A stretch of 64,000 nucleotides of DNA, taken from Eubacterium sp. 14-2 (GTDB lineage Bacteria; Bacillota; Clostridia; Lachnospirales; Lachnospiraceae). The stretch covers positions 1 to 64,000 of the forward strand of contig NZ_KE159568.1 of NCBI RefSeq assembly GCF_000403845.2. Direction: 5' to 3'. Within the stretch, counting starts at the first letter, position 1. Each line of letters begins with the position of its first letter. Under the pieces are notes generated by a model, which worked only from the letters and a program-made list of their open reading frames with translations, did no database searches and was not told the origin of the DNA. The translations under genes and the position numbers were made by a program. Of the stretch, positions 45,448 through 52,683 are shown one piece after another.

Positions 45448-46217
45448 CACTGCCTTTCTATATTTTTAATAAAGGTCTGACGGTGTATGGGCGACGGTCC
45501 AAAAGTCTGAATCGCCTGTATATGTTCTCCAGAGCCGTATCCTTTATTTCTGGCAAATCCATACTCCGGCATAATTTTGTCGTATTCCACCATCAGCCTG
45601 TCTCTGGTTACTTTCGCAATGATGCTTGCCGCTCCGATGGAAATGCTTTTTGCATCTCCTTTGATAATGGGAACCTGGGGAATAGAAACCTGAGGGATAG
45701 TCACAGCATCATTTAATAATATATCGGGCGTCAGGGATAAATTTTGAATAGCCTGCCGCATGGCCTCATAGGTTGCCTGCAGAATATTGATTTCATCAAT
45801 TCTGGCGGGGCTTACCATGCCGATTCCCACAGCCAGAGCCTGCTCCATAATCACCTCATAGAGTTCCTCTCTTTTTTTCCCGCTGAGTTTCTTGGAGTCA
45901 TTGATATACAGTATCCTGCAGTCTTTGGGCAGAATCACCGCACCGGCAACCACAGGGCCGGCCAGCGGGCCTCTGCCCACCTCGTCGACTCCGCATACAT
46001 ATCCTGTCTTCTCATACTGTTTTTCATATACCCTCAGCTTTTCAATCCGGTCCCGCTCCTGTTCCAGCTTTTCTAACCGCCTCCTGGCCTGCTGCAGCAG
46101 TTTCTGAACCCCCAAGCGGCTGTCATTTCCGTATTCAGAAATAAAGGCAGGCAGCATCGTCTCCTCTGCTGCCTGTAATTCCTCTTTTATCTCACTGATT
46201 TTCTTCTGTTCTCCCAC
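45447..46217 (-). CDS. rnhB: Ribonuclease HII
   Basis: The enzyme removes ribonucleotides misincorporated in DNA and RNA primers (EC 3.1.26.4). In this 256-residue protein the acidic active site appears as CGVDEVGRGPLAGP (near 78), and the next Asp is in the NDSKKLSG segment region. An N-terminal extension of about 70 mostly helical residues precedes the catalytic core, which is common in Firmicutes. It lies between lepB and ylqG and is translationally coupled to ylqG. Confidence 0.95.
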   Translation of the reverse strand: MGEQKKISEIKEELQAAEETMLPAFISEYGNDSRLGVQKLLQQARRRLEKLEQERDRIEKLRVYEKQYEKTGYVCGVDEVGRGPLAGPVVAGAVILPKDCRILYINDSKKLSGKKREELYEVIMEQALAVGIGMVSPARIDEINILQATYEAMRQAIQNLSLTPDILLNDAVTIPQVSIPQVPIIKGDAKSISIGAASIIAKVTRDRLMVEYDKIMPEYGFARNKGYGSGEHIQAIQTFGPSPIHRQTFIKNIERQ

Positions 46218-46261
46218 TGTACGCTCCTCTTATCCTTAAATGTCTCCGGACAGTTCCGGAA

Positions 46262-46897
46262 TCACTCTTCCTGCTGATGTTTGATAAACCCAATCCGGTC
46301 AAAGGGATAGAGACGCAGCCAGGCTCTTCCGATAATATCTTCTCTGAGGATTTTACCCACACTGGGATCCCGGCTGTCTGAACTTGCGTTCCGGTTATCT
46401 CCCAGCACAAAATATTCTCCGTCCCCCAGTTCTATGGGAGAAGCAGCCTCTCCTGGGTCTAAAATAATCTCTCTGCCATAGGACTCTTCCAGAACTTCTC
46501 CGTCAATGTAAATATTCCCCTCATCGTCAATCTGTACCGTCTCGCCCGGCAGACCGATAATCCTCTTGATATAATAGGTATCTTCCTTATACCGGAAAGG
46601 AAATACAATGATGTCAAATCGCTCCGGCTCATGGAACCGATAGCTGATTTTATCCACAATCAGATTATCTCCGTCGCTGAGGGTATATTCCATGGAGGTT
46701 CCGCTGACCTGGGTACGCTGTCCCACATAGTGAATCACCAGATACGTCACCAGAAATACAATTGCTATATACAGAATAAAACTGAGGGTCTCTTTCACCA
46801 TATCGGACTTATCCCTGGGAGACTTCTCCCGCCCCTCTTTTTTATCTCTGCGCTTTTCTTCCTGTTTCCTGTCCTCTTCCTTCTTATTCATAGCCAT
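46262..46897 (-). CDS. lepB: Type I signal peptidase
   Basis: The enzyme cleaves signal peptides on the outer face of the membrane. A highly charged Lys/Glu-rich cytoplasmic segment of about 35 residues comes before one membrane helix (FILYIAIVFLVTYLVIHYV). The catalytic Ser is in GTSMEYTL and the general base Lys in YYIKRIIG, and LGDNRNASSDSR is box E. Start choice is uncertain. ATG 46897 is preferred, giving 211 residues, but no strong ribosome binding site exists, and coupling to the rbgA stop at 46914 is likely. A second paralogue lies on the other side of rbgA. Confidence 0.92.
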   Translation of the reverse strand: MAMNKKEEDRKQEEKRRDKKEGREKSPRDKSDMVKETLSFILYIAIVFLVTYLVIHYVGQRTQVSGTSMEYTLSDGDNLIVDKISYRFHEPERFDIIVFPFRYKEDTYYIKRIIGLPGETVQIDDEGNIYIDGEVLEESYGREIILDPGEAASPIELGDGEYFVLGDNRNASSDSRDPSVGKILREDIIGRAWLRLYPFDRIGFIKHQQEE

Positions 46898-46913
46898 ACA
46901 TTCTTCTTTCTTT

Positions 46914-47765
46914 TCAACTCTCCTCATGGGGAAACTCAAGGGTTATGTTCCCAAGACGGCCGCTGCGGAACTCGTCAATTACAAGGGCTGCCGCTTTGCT
47001 GTAATCAGGCTCATTTCCTTTTTTTATGCAATTGCGGTTTTCGGCAATCTGTGCTAACAGTTTCGGGGGATTCTGTTCTTCCTCCACCCCGTACCGGGCA
47101 GCCAGCACGCCTTTATAATTTTCTTTCAGAATCCGAATCAGCTCCAGAGAAAGTTCGTCAATATTTAAAATTTCGTCTTTTATGGAGCCAGTCAGGGCCA
47201 GAAACAGTCCCACCTGCTGGTCTTCAAATTTGGGCCATAATATTCCGGGCGTATCCAGAAGCTCCACACTTTTATTCAGTTTAATCCACTGTTTTCCTTT
47301 GGTTACCCCCGGCTTATTCCCTGTTTTGGCACAGGCCTTTCCTGCATAGGTGTTGATAAAAGTGGATTTGCCCACATTGGGGATTCCCACCACCATGGCG
47401 CGAATGGGGCGGTTTTTGATGCCTCGCTTCCGGTCCCGTTCTGTTTTCTCACGGCAGGCTTCTGCAATCACATTGGTGATGGTCTTCATACCCGTCCGGG
47501 ACCTGGCATCAAGTTTTACCACAAACCAGCCCTTTTTTCTGAAATACTCCGTCCAGGCAGCAGTCTGCTTTTCACTGGCAAGATCCGCCTTATTCATCAA
47601 AATCAGCCTGGCTTTCTGCCTGCCAAGCTCATCAATATCGGGATTGCGGCTGCTTAAAGGAATTCTGGCGTCCACCAGCTCAATTACCAGATCTATTAAT
47701 TTTATATCTTCCTGCATCTGACGTCTGGCTTTCGTCATATGTCCAGGATACCATTGAAACTGCAT
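46914..47765 (-). CDS. rbgA: Ribosome biogenesis GTPase RbgA (YlqF)
   Basis: RbgA is a circularly permuted GTPase needed for late assembly of the 50S subunit. In the 283-residue protein the G4 motif NKADL comes before G1 GIPNVGKST, and G3 DTPG follows. An N-terminal MQFQWYPGHMTKARRQM segment is characteristic of the family. The C-terminal ANTAR-like helical domain binds rRNA. It lies between two signal peptidase genes and near rplS, as in many Firmicutes. Confidence 0.96.
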   Translation of the reverse strand: MQFQWYPGHMTKARRQMQEDIKLIDLVIELVDARIPLSSRNPDIDELGRQKARLILMNKADLASEKQTAAWTEYFRKKGWFVVKLDARSRTGMKTITNVIAEACREKTERDRKRGIKNRPIRAMVVGIPNVGKSTFINTYAGKACAKTGNKPGVTKGKQWIKLNKSVELLDTPGILWPKFEDQQVGLFLALTGSIKDEILNIDELSLELIRILKENYKGVLAARYGVEEEQNPPKLLAQIAENRNCIKKGNEPDYSKAAALVIDEFRSGRLGNITLEFPHEES

Positions 47766-47780
47766 ATTATCACCTTTCCG

Positions 47781-48362
47781 TCATTTCAGCAGACCGAACC
47801 TGTCCCAGGGCCAGACAATGCACCATGCCTTCCCCACAATATATTCTTTCCTGACATTTCCAATACTGGCATACCGGCTGTCCTCGCTGTTGTTCCTGTT
47901 ATCTCCCAGCACAAAATACTCGTCCTCGCCTACGGTAAGTTCCTCTTCTGCCAGCAGTGCATTTTCCACGGCAGAAACTTCCACCTTCTCTTCAAAGGGT
48001 TCCCCATTAATATAAATCATTCCGTCCTTCACCTGTACTTTATCTCCCGGCACGGCGATAACCCGTTTGATATAGTAATGGGATTTTTCATTTCCATTGG
48101 GCAGAAATACAATCAAATCATTCTGTTTCGGACTGAATACCTTGTATACCAGACGGTTGACCAGTACCTTCTCCCCGTTTTCCAGTGTGGGAGACATGGA
48201 AGGACCTACCACCGATATGCGAAAGCCCACAAACAACACCAAAAGGACTGCAACAAACATGGTCAGCAGAATTTCTCCTGTCCAGAGCGCAATCTCTCTC
48301 AGCAATCCTGTATTAACTTTTCGCTTTTTCCGATTAAAATTTAAGCCTGATGATCTTCTCAT
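47781..48362 (-). CDS. lepB: Type I signal peptidase (second paralogue)
   Basis: The 193-residue protein has a basic N-terminus, one membrane helix (about 30-50), the catalytic Ser in GPSMSPTL and the Lys in YYIKRVIAVPGD. LGDNRNNSEDSR is box E. It differs clearly from the copy at 46262, so the duplication is old. It stands 15 bases upstream of rbgA. Two peptidases may divide substrates or conditions. Confidence 0.94.
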   Translation of the reverse strand: MRRSSGLNFNRKKRKVNTGLLREIALWTGEILLTMFVAVLLVLFVGFRISVVGPSMSPTLENGEKVLVNRLVYKVFSPKQNDLIVFLPNGNEKSHYYIKRVIAVPGDKVQVKDGMIYINGEPFEEKVEVSAVENALLAEEELTVGEDEYFVLGDNRNNSEDSRYASIGNVRKEYIVGKAWCIVWPWDRFGLLK

Positions 48363-48389
48363 TTTTCTCTCCGCAAACTGCGCATATGA

Positions 48390-48464
48390 TTTTCCTCATA
48401 CCGGAACTCCCAGGGAAGTTTTGGTATGAGGAAAAAGGGACAACTACAATTGTATTTGTCCCTT
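48390..48464 (-). terminator. Tandem hairpin terminator after rplS
   Basis: Just after the rplS stop the minus strand forms GGGACAAATA.../TTGTCCC (48437-48463) followed by a T-run. A second hairpin based on CCTCATACC/GGTATGAGG (48397-48434) lies beyond it. The first is a good intrinsic terminator. Confidence 0.75.
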
Positions 48465-48480
48465 CTGCATTCTGTCCGGA

Positions 48481-48834
48481 TTATTTTACCAGCTCTTTTA
48501 CTTTTGCTCTCTTTCCTACGCGTCCTCTCAGGTAATTTAATTTGGCACGTCTTACTTTACCGCGGCGAACAACTTCAATCTTCTCAACATTGGGAGAATG
48601 CAGCGGCCAGGTCTTTTCCACTCCCACACCGTTAGAGAACTTCCTTACGGTAAAGGTCTCGCGGTTGCTGCCGCCCTGTCTTTTTAAAACAATACCTTCA
48701 AAAATCTGAATTCTTTCACGGTTTCCCTCTTTAATCTTACCATATACCTTAACGGTATCGCCTACACGGAATTCCGTAATCTCTGATTTTAACTGTTCCT
48801 GTTCAATACTTTTGATAATTTCTGTTGCGTTCAT
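48481..48834 (-). CDS. rplS: 50S ribosomal protein L19
   Basis: L19 is a protein of the 50S subunit at the interface with the 30S subunit. The 117-residue sequence has [20 protein letters not shown] and the conserved C-terminal [20 protein letters not shown] with normal length. It has its own promoter within the end of trmD, a structured leader and strong terminators, so it can be expressed on its own. Confidence 0.98.
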   Translation of the reverse strand: MNATEIIKSIEQEQLKSEITEFRVGDTVKVYGKIKEGNRERIQIFEGIVLKRQGGSNRETFTVRKFSNGVGVEKTWPLHSPNVEKIEVVRRGKVRRAKLNYLRGRVGKRAKVKELVK

Positions 48835-48909
48835 CTTGTGACCTCCTGATTAAATTCCGATGTTCTTAATACTTTCCGTAACAGAGGACCATCATTTTCT
48901 GTCTCACAG
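48835..48909 (-). promoter_or_regulatory. rplS leader, candidate L19 autoregulatory RNA
   Basis: The roughly 75-base leader begins with the hairpin CTGTGAGACAG. It contains a CCUC segment that can pair with the GAGG of the ribosome binding site. Firmicutes rplS leaders are known to carry an L19-binding element. Whether this leader matches that family is not proven. Confidence 0.4.
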
Positions 48910-48915
48910 GTTGAT

Positions 48916-48944
48916 ATTTTATCATAATTCCCCTGAAAAATCAA
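48916..48944 (-). promoter_or_regulatory. Promoter of rplS
   Basis: On the minus strand TTGATT (48939-48944) and TAAAAT (48916-48921) are 17 bases apart. The -35 box lies inside the last codons of trmD. Confidence 0.65.
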
Positions 48945-49674
48945 GGGATTTTTCATATTCCGCCAGCCATTCCTGTTCGGAAGGCGTCAGTTCTGCCCGG
49001 GCCAGCAAATCCGGCCGCCGCTCTCTGGTAAGCAGGATAGACTGCTGCCTGCGCCAGGCTTCGATATTTTTGTGATGGCCGGACAGCAGTATGGAAGGCA
49101 CCTTTTTCCCATTCCATTCCTCCGGTCTGGAATACTGGGGATATTCCAGCAGACTGCCTTCAAAAGATTCCGCGCTGCCGGAGGACTCATTGCCCAGAAC
49201 ACCGGGCACCATGCGGGCAATGGCGTCCACCATCACCATGGCCGGCAGCTCGCCGCCAGTCAGCACATAATCTCCGATGGACATGTAATCTGTCACAATT
49301 TCTTCCAGTACACGTTCATCTATGCCTTCATAATGGCCGCAGAGCAGAATAATATCTTCCTCTTCTGCCAGACTTCTGGCGTCCTTCTGAGAAAAAGTTT
49401 TTCCCTGAGGCGTCACATAGATACATCTTGGTTTCTTTCCTGTCCGTTCCACCACAGATTTCCAGGCGTCGTATACCGGCTGGGCCTGCATGAGCATTCC
49501 CGCTCCGCCTCCATAAGGATAATCATCTACTTTATAATGTTTATTTGTGGAGTAATCTCTGATATTTACGGCCTCAATATGCAAAAAACCCGCTTCCATG
49601 GCACGTCCGATGATACTGGTGTTCAGTCCGTTCATCACCATTTCCGGAAATAAAGTCAGTATATAAAAATTCAT
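48922..49674 (-). CDS. trmD: tRNA (guanine-N1)-methyltransferase
   Basis: TrmD methylates G37 of tRNAs that read CNN codons and prevents frameshifting (EC 2.1.1.228). The 250-residue SPOUT protein has the trefoil-knot segment SIGDYVLTGGELPAMV and GVLGNESS. The catalytic Asp is expected in the region after that knot. It starts nine bases after rimM, the usual partner. Confidence 0.97.
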   Translation of the reverse strand: MNFYILTLFPEMVMNGLNTSIIGRAMEAGFLHIEAVNIRDYSTNKHYKVDDYPYGGGAGMLMQAQPVYDAWKSVVERTGKKPRCIYVTPQGKTFSQKDARSLAEEEDIILLCGHYEGIDERVLEEIVTDYMSIGDYVLTGGELPAMVMVDAIARMVPGVLGNESSGSAESFEGSLLEYPQYSRPEEWNGKKVPSILLSGHHKNIEAWRRQQSILLTRERRPDLLARAELTPSEQEWLAEYEKSLDFSGEL

Positions 49675-49683
49675 AGCTTTTCC

Positions 49684-50229
49684 TCAGTCTTCTTCCAGCA
49701 GTCCCGGCAGCAGATGTACCCGCATGGTTCTCTGTCCCATATCCACATTCAGAATGCATTCTTTAATGGCCGGAATCAGCAGTTCTTTCTTTCTGCCGGG
49801 AATCTTCTCAGCAGCAGACATTTCCTCTGCCTGAATCACATAGACATCATTGGCCCCGGTCTGCAGTACATCTGCAATATGCCCCAGCACCTGTCCTTCT
49901 TCTGTCAGAACCTTCACCCCCAGCAAATCTGCAATATAATATTCATCTTCTTCACATTTCACTGCCTGGTCTCTGGTTACGAAAAGACTTTTTCCTCTGT
50001 ATTTTTCCACATCATTTATACTGTCAATACCACTGAATTTTAAAATCACCAGATTTTTGAAAAATTTCACCTGGGTAATTTCCAGCTCCAGCTTTTCACT
50101 GCCGGTATCCAGCAATACTTTTTTTAATTTTTTAAATCTTGCTGCATCATCTGTGGTGGGAAATACCTTTACTTCCCCCCGTATTCCATGGGTGGTGGTA
50201 ATCACCCCCACCTGAAACAAATCTTCCAT
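49684..50229 (-). CDS. rimM: Ribosome maturation factor RimM
   Basis: RimM assists maturation of the 30S head together with protein S19. The 181-residue protein has the N-terminal VGVITTTHGIRGEVKVFP barrel and the C-terminal PRC-barrel (YYIADLLGVKVLTEEGQVLG). ATG 50229 follows GGAAAGG. The nine extra upstream codons come from a terminator-like hairpin and are excluded. Confidence 0.96.
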   Translation of the reverse strand: MEDLFQVGVITTTHGIRGEVKVFPTTDDAARFKKLKKVLLDTGSEKLELEITQVKFFKNLVILKFSGIDSINDVEKYRGKSLFVTRDQAVKCEEDEYYIADLLGVKVLTEEGQVLGHIADVLQTGANDVYVIQAEEMSAAEKIPGRKKELLIPAIKECILNVDMGQRTMRVHLLPGLLEED

Positions 50230-50248
50230 ACGGTTTCCTTTCCAGATA

Positions 50249-50278
50249 AAAATCACAGTGAAACTTCACTGTGATTTT
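50249..50278 (-). terminator. Terminator-like hairpin between khpA and rimM
   Basis: AAAATCACAGTGAA and TTCACTGTGATTTT form a 14-bp perfect inverted repeat. On the minus strand it ends in five T residues. It sits 7 bases after the khpA stop, so it should reduce readthrough to rimM inside the operon. Confidence 0.8.
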
Positions 50279-50284
50279 CGTCTG

Positions 50285-50515
50285 TTACTGCATAATATCC
50301 ACAATAACTTTCTTTTCGCTTTTAGCTGCTGCTGCTTTTACAACGGAACGAATTGCCTTGGCAATGCGCCCCTGCTTTCCGATGACCTTTCCCATATCTG
50401 CCTGGGCAACACGTAACTCTATCACAATGGACTTTTCGTTCTCAGTCTCTGTAACTGCAACTTCTTCAGGATTATCCACAAGTGCTTTCGCAATTACTTC
50501 TACCAATTCTCTCAT
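50285..50515 (-). CDS. khpA: KH-domain RNA-binding protein (KhpA/YlqC)
   Basis: This is a 76-residue single KH-domain protein that binds RNA, usually with KhpB, and affects cell division in other Firmicutes. The RNA-binding loop reads GKVIGKQGRIAKAIR. It sits between rpsP and rimM in the conserved order. The ylqD gene found between them in Bacillus is absent. Confidence 0.94.
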   Translation of the reverse strand: MRELVEVIAKALVDNPEEVAVTETENEKSIVIELRVAQADMGKVIGKQGRIAKAIRSVVKAAAAKSEKKVIVDIMQ

Positions 50516-50533
50516 TACGTCACCTCACGAAGA

Positions 50534-50776
50534 TTATTTTTCGATACCGGCTGCTTTAAAAATCTTTCCTACCATTTCTGTAGGCTGAGCACCATTTGCC
50601 AGCCATTTTTTTGCCAGTTCTTCATTCACATGGAACTCGCTTGGATCCCTTGTAGGGTCATAGGTTCCAATCTCCTCGATAAATTTACCGTCTCTCGGAG
50701 ACCGGGAATCAGCTACCACGATTCTATAGAAAGGAGCCTTCTTCTGTCCCATTCTTTTCAATCTGATTTTTACCAT
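50534..50776 (-). CDS. rpsP: 30S ribosomal protein S16
   Basis: S16 is an early-assembly protein of the 30S subunit. The 80-residue sequence [20 protein letters not shown] is the family signature. ATG 50776 with AGGAGGTGAGAAG upstream shows that the 19 extra codons of the open frame are not translated. The gene lies 124 bases after ffh. Confidence 0.98.
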   Translation of the reverse strand: MVKIRLKRMGQKKAPFYRIVVADSRSPRDGKFIEEIGTYDPTRDPSEFHVNEELAKKWLANGAQPTEMVGKIFKAAGIEK

Positions 50777-50863
50777 TTTACTTCTCACCTCCTGATTGTT
50801 AAACTGTTTTCTATCAGTAAGCAGAACCTGCAAAAAGCCTGTCCTGTTACGAACTTTGCTGCG

Positions 50864-50880
50864 CTGCCCCGAATGGGCAG
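50864..50880. other. Small hairpin between ffh and rpsP
   Basis: CTGCCC (50864-50869) pairs with GGGCAG (50875-50880) around CGAAT. There is no T-tract. It may separate or stabilise the ffh and rpsP transcripts. Confidence 0.45.
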
Positions 50881-50900
50881 TATCTTTTCAGAAATCTCTG

Positions 50901-52256
50901 TCAAAATCCAAAGGGCAGTTTGAAACCGCTTCGGCGTTTTCCTTTGCCGCCCATTAACCCCGGCATCTGTTTCATCATTTTCCGGCTCTGCTCAAACTGC
51001 TTCACCAGACGGTTTACCTCGCTGATGTCCACGCCTGCTCCCTGGGCTATCCTGTGTTTGCGGCTGGGATTTAAAATGGAGGGATTGGCCCGCTCCCTGG
51101 GCGTCATGGAATAAATAATGCCTTCGATTCTGGCCATTTTCTTCTCATCCATGGCATTTTCAATTTCGGCAATCTGAGAACTTCCAATTCCCGGCATCAT
51201 ACTGAGCAGGCTGGAAAGGCCGCCCATTTTCTTCATCTGGTTCATGGATTCCAGATAATCGTCAAAGCCAAATTCCGCCTTCTTCATTTTCTGTTCCAGC
51301 TCTCTGGCTTTTTCCTCGTCGATGTTCTCCTGGGCCTTTTCAATCAGCGTCAGCACATCTCCCATACCCAGAATCCGGTTGGCCATACGGTCCGGATAGA
51401 ACTGCTCCAGATCAGAGAGTTTTTCTCCCATGCCCACATATAACAGGGGCTTGCCTGTCACTGCCCGGATGGACAATGCAGCTCCGCCTCTGGTGTCACC
51501 GTCTAACTTGGTCAGCACCACGCCGTCAATGCCGATTTTCTCTTCAAATGTGGAAGCCACATTCACCGCGTCCTGCCCGGTCATGGCGTCCACCACCAGA
51601 ATGGTCTGATGTACTTCCACCTGTTCTTTGATTTCCTGCAATTCCCCCATCATGTCTTCATCCACATGGAGCCGCCCGGCTGTGTCCAGAATCACCACAT
51701 TAAACCCTTTGGTTCTGGCATGTTCCACTGCTGCTCTGGCAATGTTCACAGGCCTGTGGCTGTCTCCCATGGAAAATACTTCCACGCCCTGCTTTTCTCC
51801 ATTGATCTGAAGCTGCTGAATGGCTGCAGGACGGTAAACGTCGCAGGCTGCCAGCAGGGGTTTTCTGCCCTTCTGCTTCAGTTTTCCTGCTATCTTGGCA
51901 GTGGTGGTGGTCTTACCTGCACCCTGCAGGCCTGCCATCATGATTACGGTAATCTCACTGCCCGGTTTTAAAGCTATCTCTGTAGTCTCAGACCCCATCA
52001 GGGAAACCAGTTCTTCATTTACAATTTTTATCACCATCTGTCCAGGATTCAGTCCGTTCATTACGTCCTGTCCCACTGCCCGCTCCTGTACAGATTTCAC
52101 AAACTGTTTTACTACTTTAAAGTTGACATCCGCCTCCAGCAGTGCCAGCTTTACTTCTTTTAATGCTGTTTTTACATCTTCTTCTGTAAGAAGCCCTTTA
52201 CTCCGCAGAGATTTGAATACGCTCTGCAGTTTTTCTGACAAGCTGTCAAACGCCAT
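50901..52256 (-). CDS. ffh: Signal recognition particle GTPase Ffh
   Basis: Ffh binds SRP RNA and signal sequences and delivers ribosomes to FtsY at the membrane. The 451-residue protein has an N domain, a G domain with GLQGAGKTTTTAK, DTAGRLHVDEDMM and TKLDGDTRGG, and a Met-rich M domain (about 300-451). It starts one base after ylxM stops, so the two are coupled. The SRP RNA gene is not in the window. Confidence 0.98.
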   Translation of the reverse strand: MAFDSLSEKLQSVFKSLRSKGLLTEEDVKTALKEVKLALLEADVNFKVVKQFVKSVQERAVGQDVMNGLNPGQMVIKIVNEELVSLMGSETTEIALKPGSEITVIMMAGLQGAGKTTTTAKIAGKLKQKGRKPLLAACDVYRPAAIQQLQINGEKQGVEVFSMGDSHRPVNIARAAVEHARTKGFNVVILDTAGRLHVDEDMMGELQEIKEQVEVHQTILVVDAMTGQDAVNVASTFEEKIGIDGVVLTKLDGDTRGGAALSIRAVTGKPLLYVGMGEKLSDLEQFYPDRMANRILGMGDVLTLIEKAQENIDEEKARELEQKMKKAEFGFDDYLESMNQMKKMGGLSSLLSMMPGIGSSQIAEIENAMDEKKMARIEGIIYSMTPRERANPSILNPSRKHRIAQGAGVDISEVNRLVKQFEQSRKMMKQMPGLMGGKGKRRSGFKLPFGF

Positions 52257-52257
52257 T

Positions 52258-52602
52258 TCATAACTCCTCTAATATCTCATCGGAAATGGCTTCAATCTCC
52301 GCCATTACCTCCGATTCTCTCTGTTCCTGACAGTTCCGGCTGAGTGTCCGGATTCGGGTGACTTTTGCCTTCGTATTCAGAAAGCGTTCCAGAAGATGCA
52401 GCTTCTCCTCATAGCCTTCCAGTGTTCTGTCACACCGTTTAATCAGATCGTGAACTCCCTGGCGGCTGATTCCCTCTTCCTTTGCAATCTCACTCAATGA
52501 TAAATCATTCAGTACAAAATCCTCAAAAATGTTTCTCTGGCGCTCTGTGAGCAGCTCTCCGTAAAAATCATAGAGGTAAGTCTGCATTACTTTTCTTTCC
52601 AT
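52258..52602 (-). CDS. ylxM: YlxM-family putative SRP-associated helix-turn-helix protein
   Basis: The 114-residue protein has a sigma-70 region-4-like HTH ([39 protein letters not shown]). YlxM homologues lie next to ffh and are reported to affect SRP function. ATG 52602 is chosen because AGGTGA lies upstream and because the longer frame would start upstream of the promoter. It is the first gene of the ylxM-ffh unit. Confidence 0.92.
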   Translation of the reverse strand: MERKVMQTYLYDFYGELLTERQRNIFEDFVLNDLSLSEIAKEEGISRQGVHDLIKRCDRTLEGYEEKLHLLERFLNTKAKVTRIRTLSRNCQEQRESEVMAEIEAISDEILEEL

Positions 52603-52618
52603 TTCTATCACCTGAGCT

Positions 52619-52647
52619 ATCATACTATAAAACATCCGGGGTGTCAA
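52619..52647 (-). promoter_or_regulatory. Promoter of ylxM-ffh
   Basis: On the minus strand a perfect TTGACA (52642-52647) lies 17 bases before TATGAT (52619-52624). The predicted start near 52612 leaves a leader of only about ten bases, just enough for the ribosome binding site. The -35 box is part of the terminator stem of the previous gene. Confidence 0.8.
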
Positions 52648-52671
52648 GTGTTTTTCCCTGACACTCCGGAT
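52634..52671. terminator. Terminator after the secreted hydrolase gene
   Basis: ATCCGGGGTGTCA (52634-52646) pairs with TGACACTCCGGAT (52659-52671), with one mismatch. It carries T-tracts on both sides. Its stem overlaps the ylxM -35 box. Confidence 0.8.
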
Positions 52672-52683
52672 ATTTTTTCTTCC

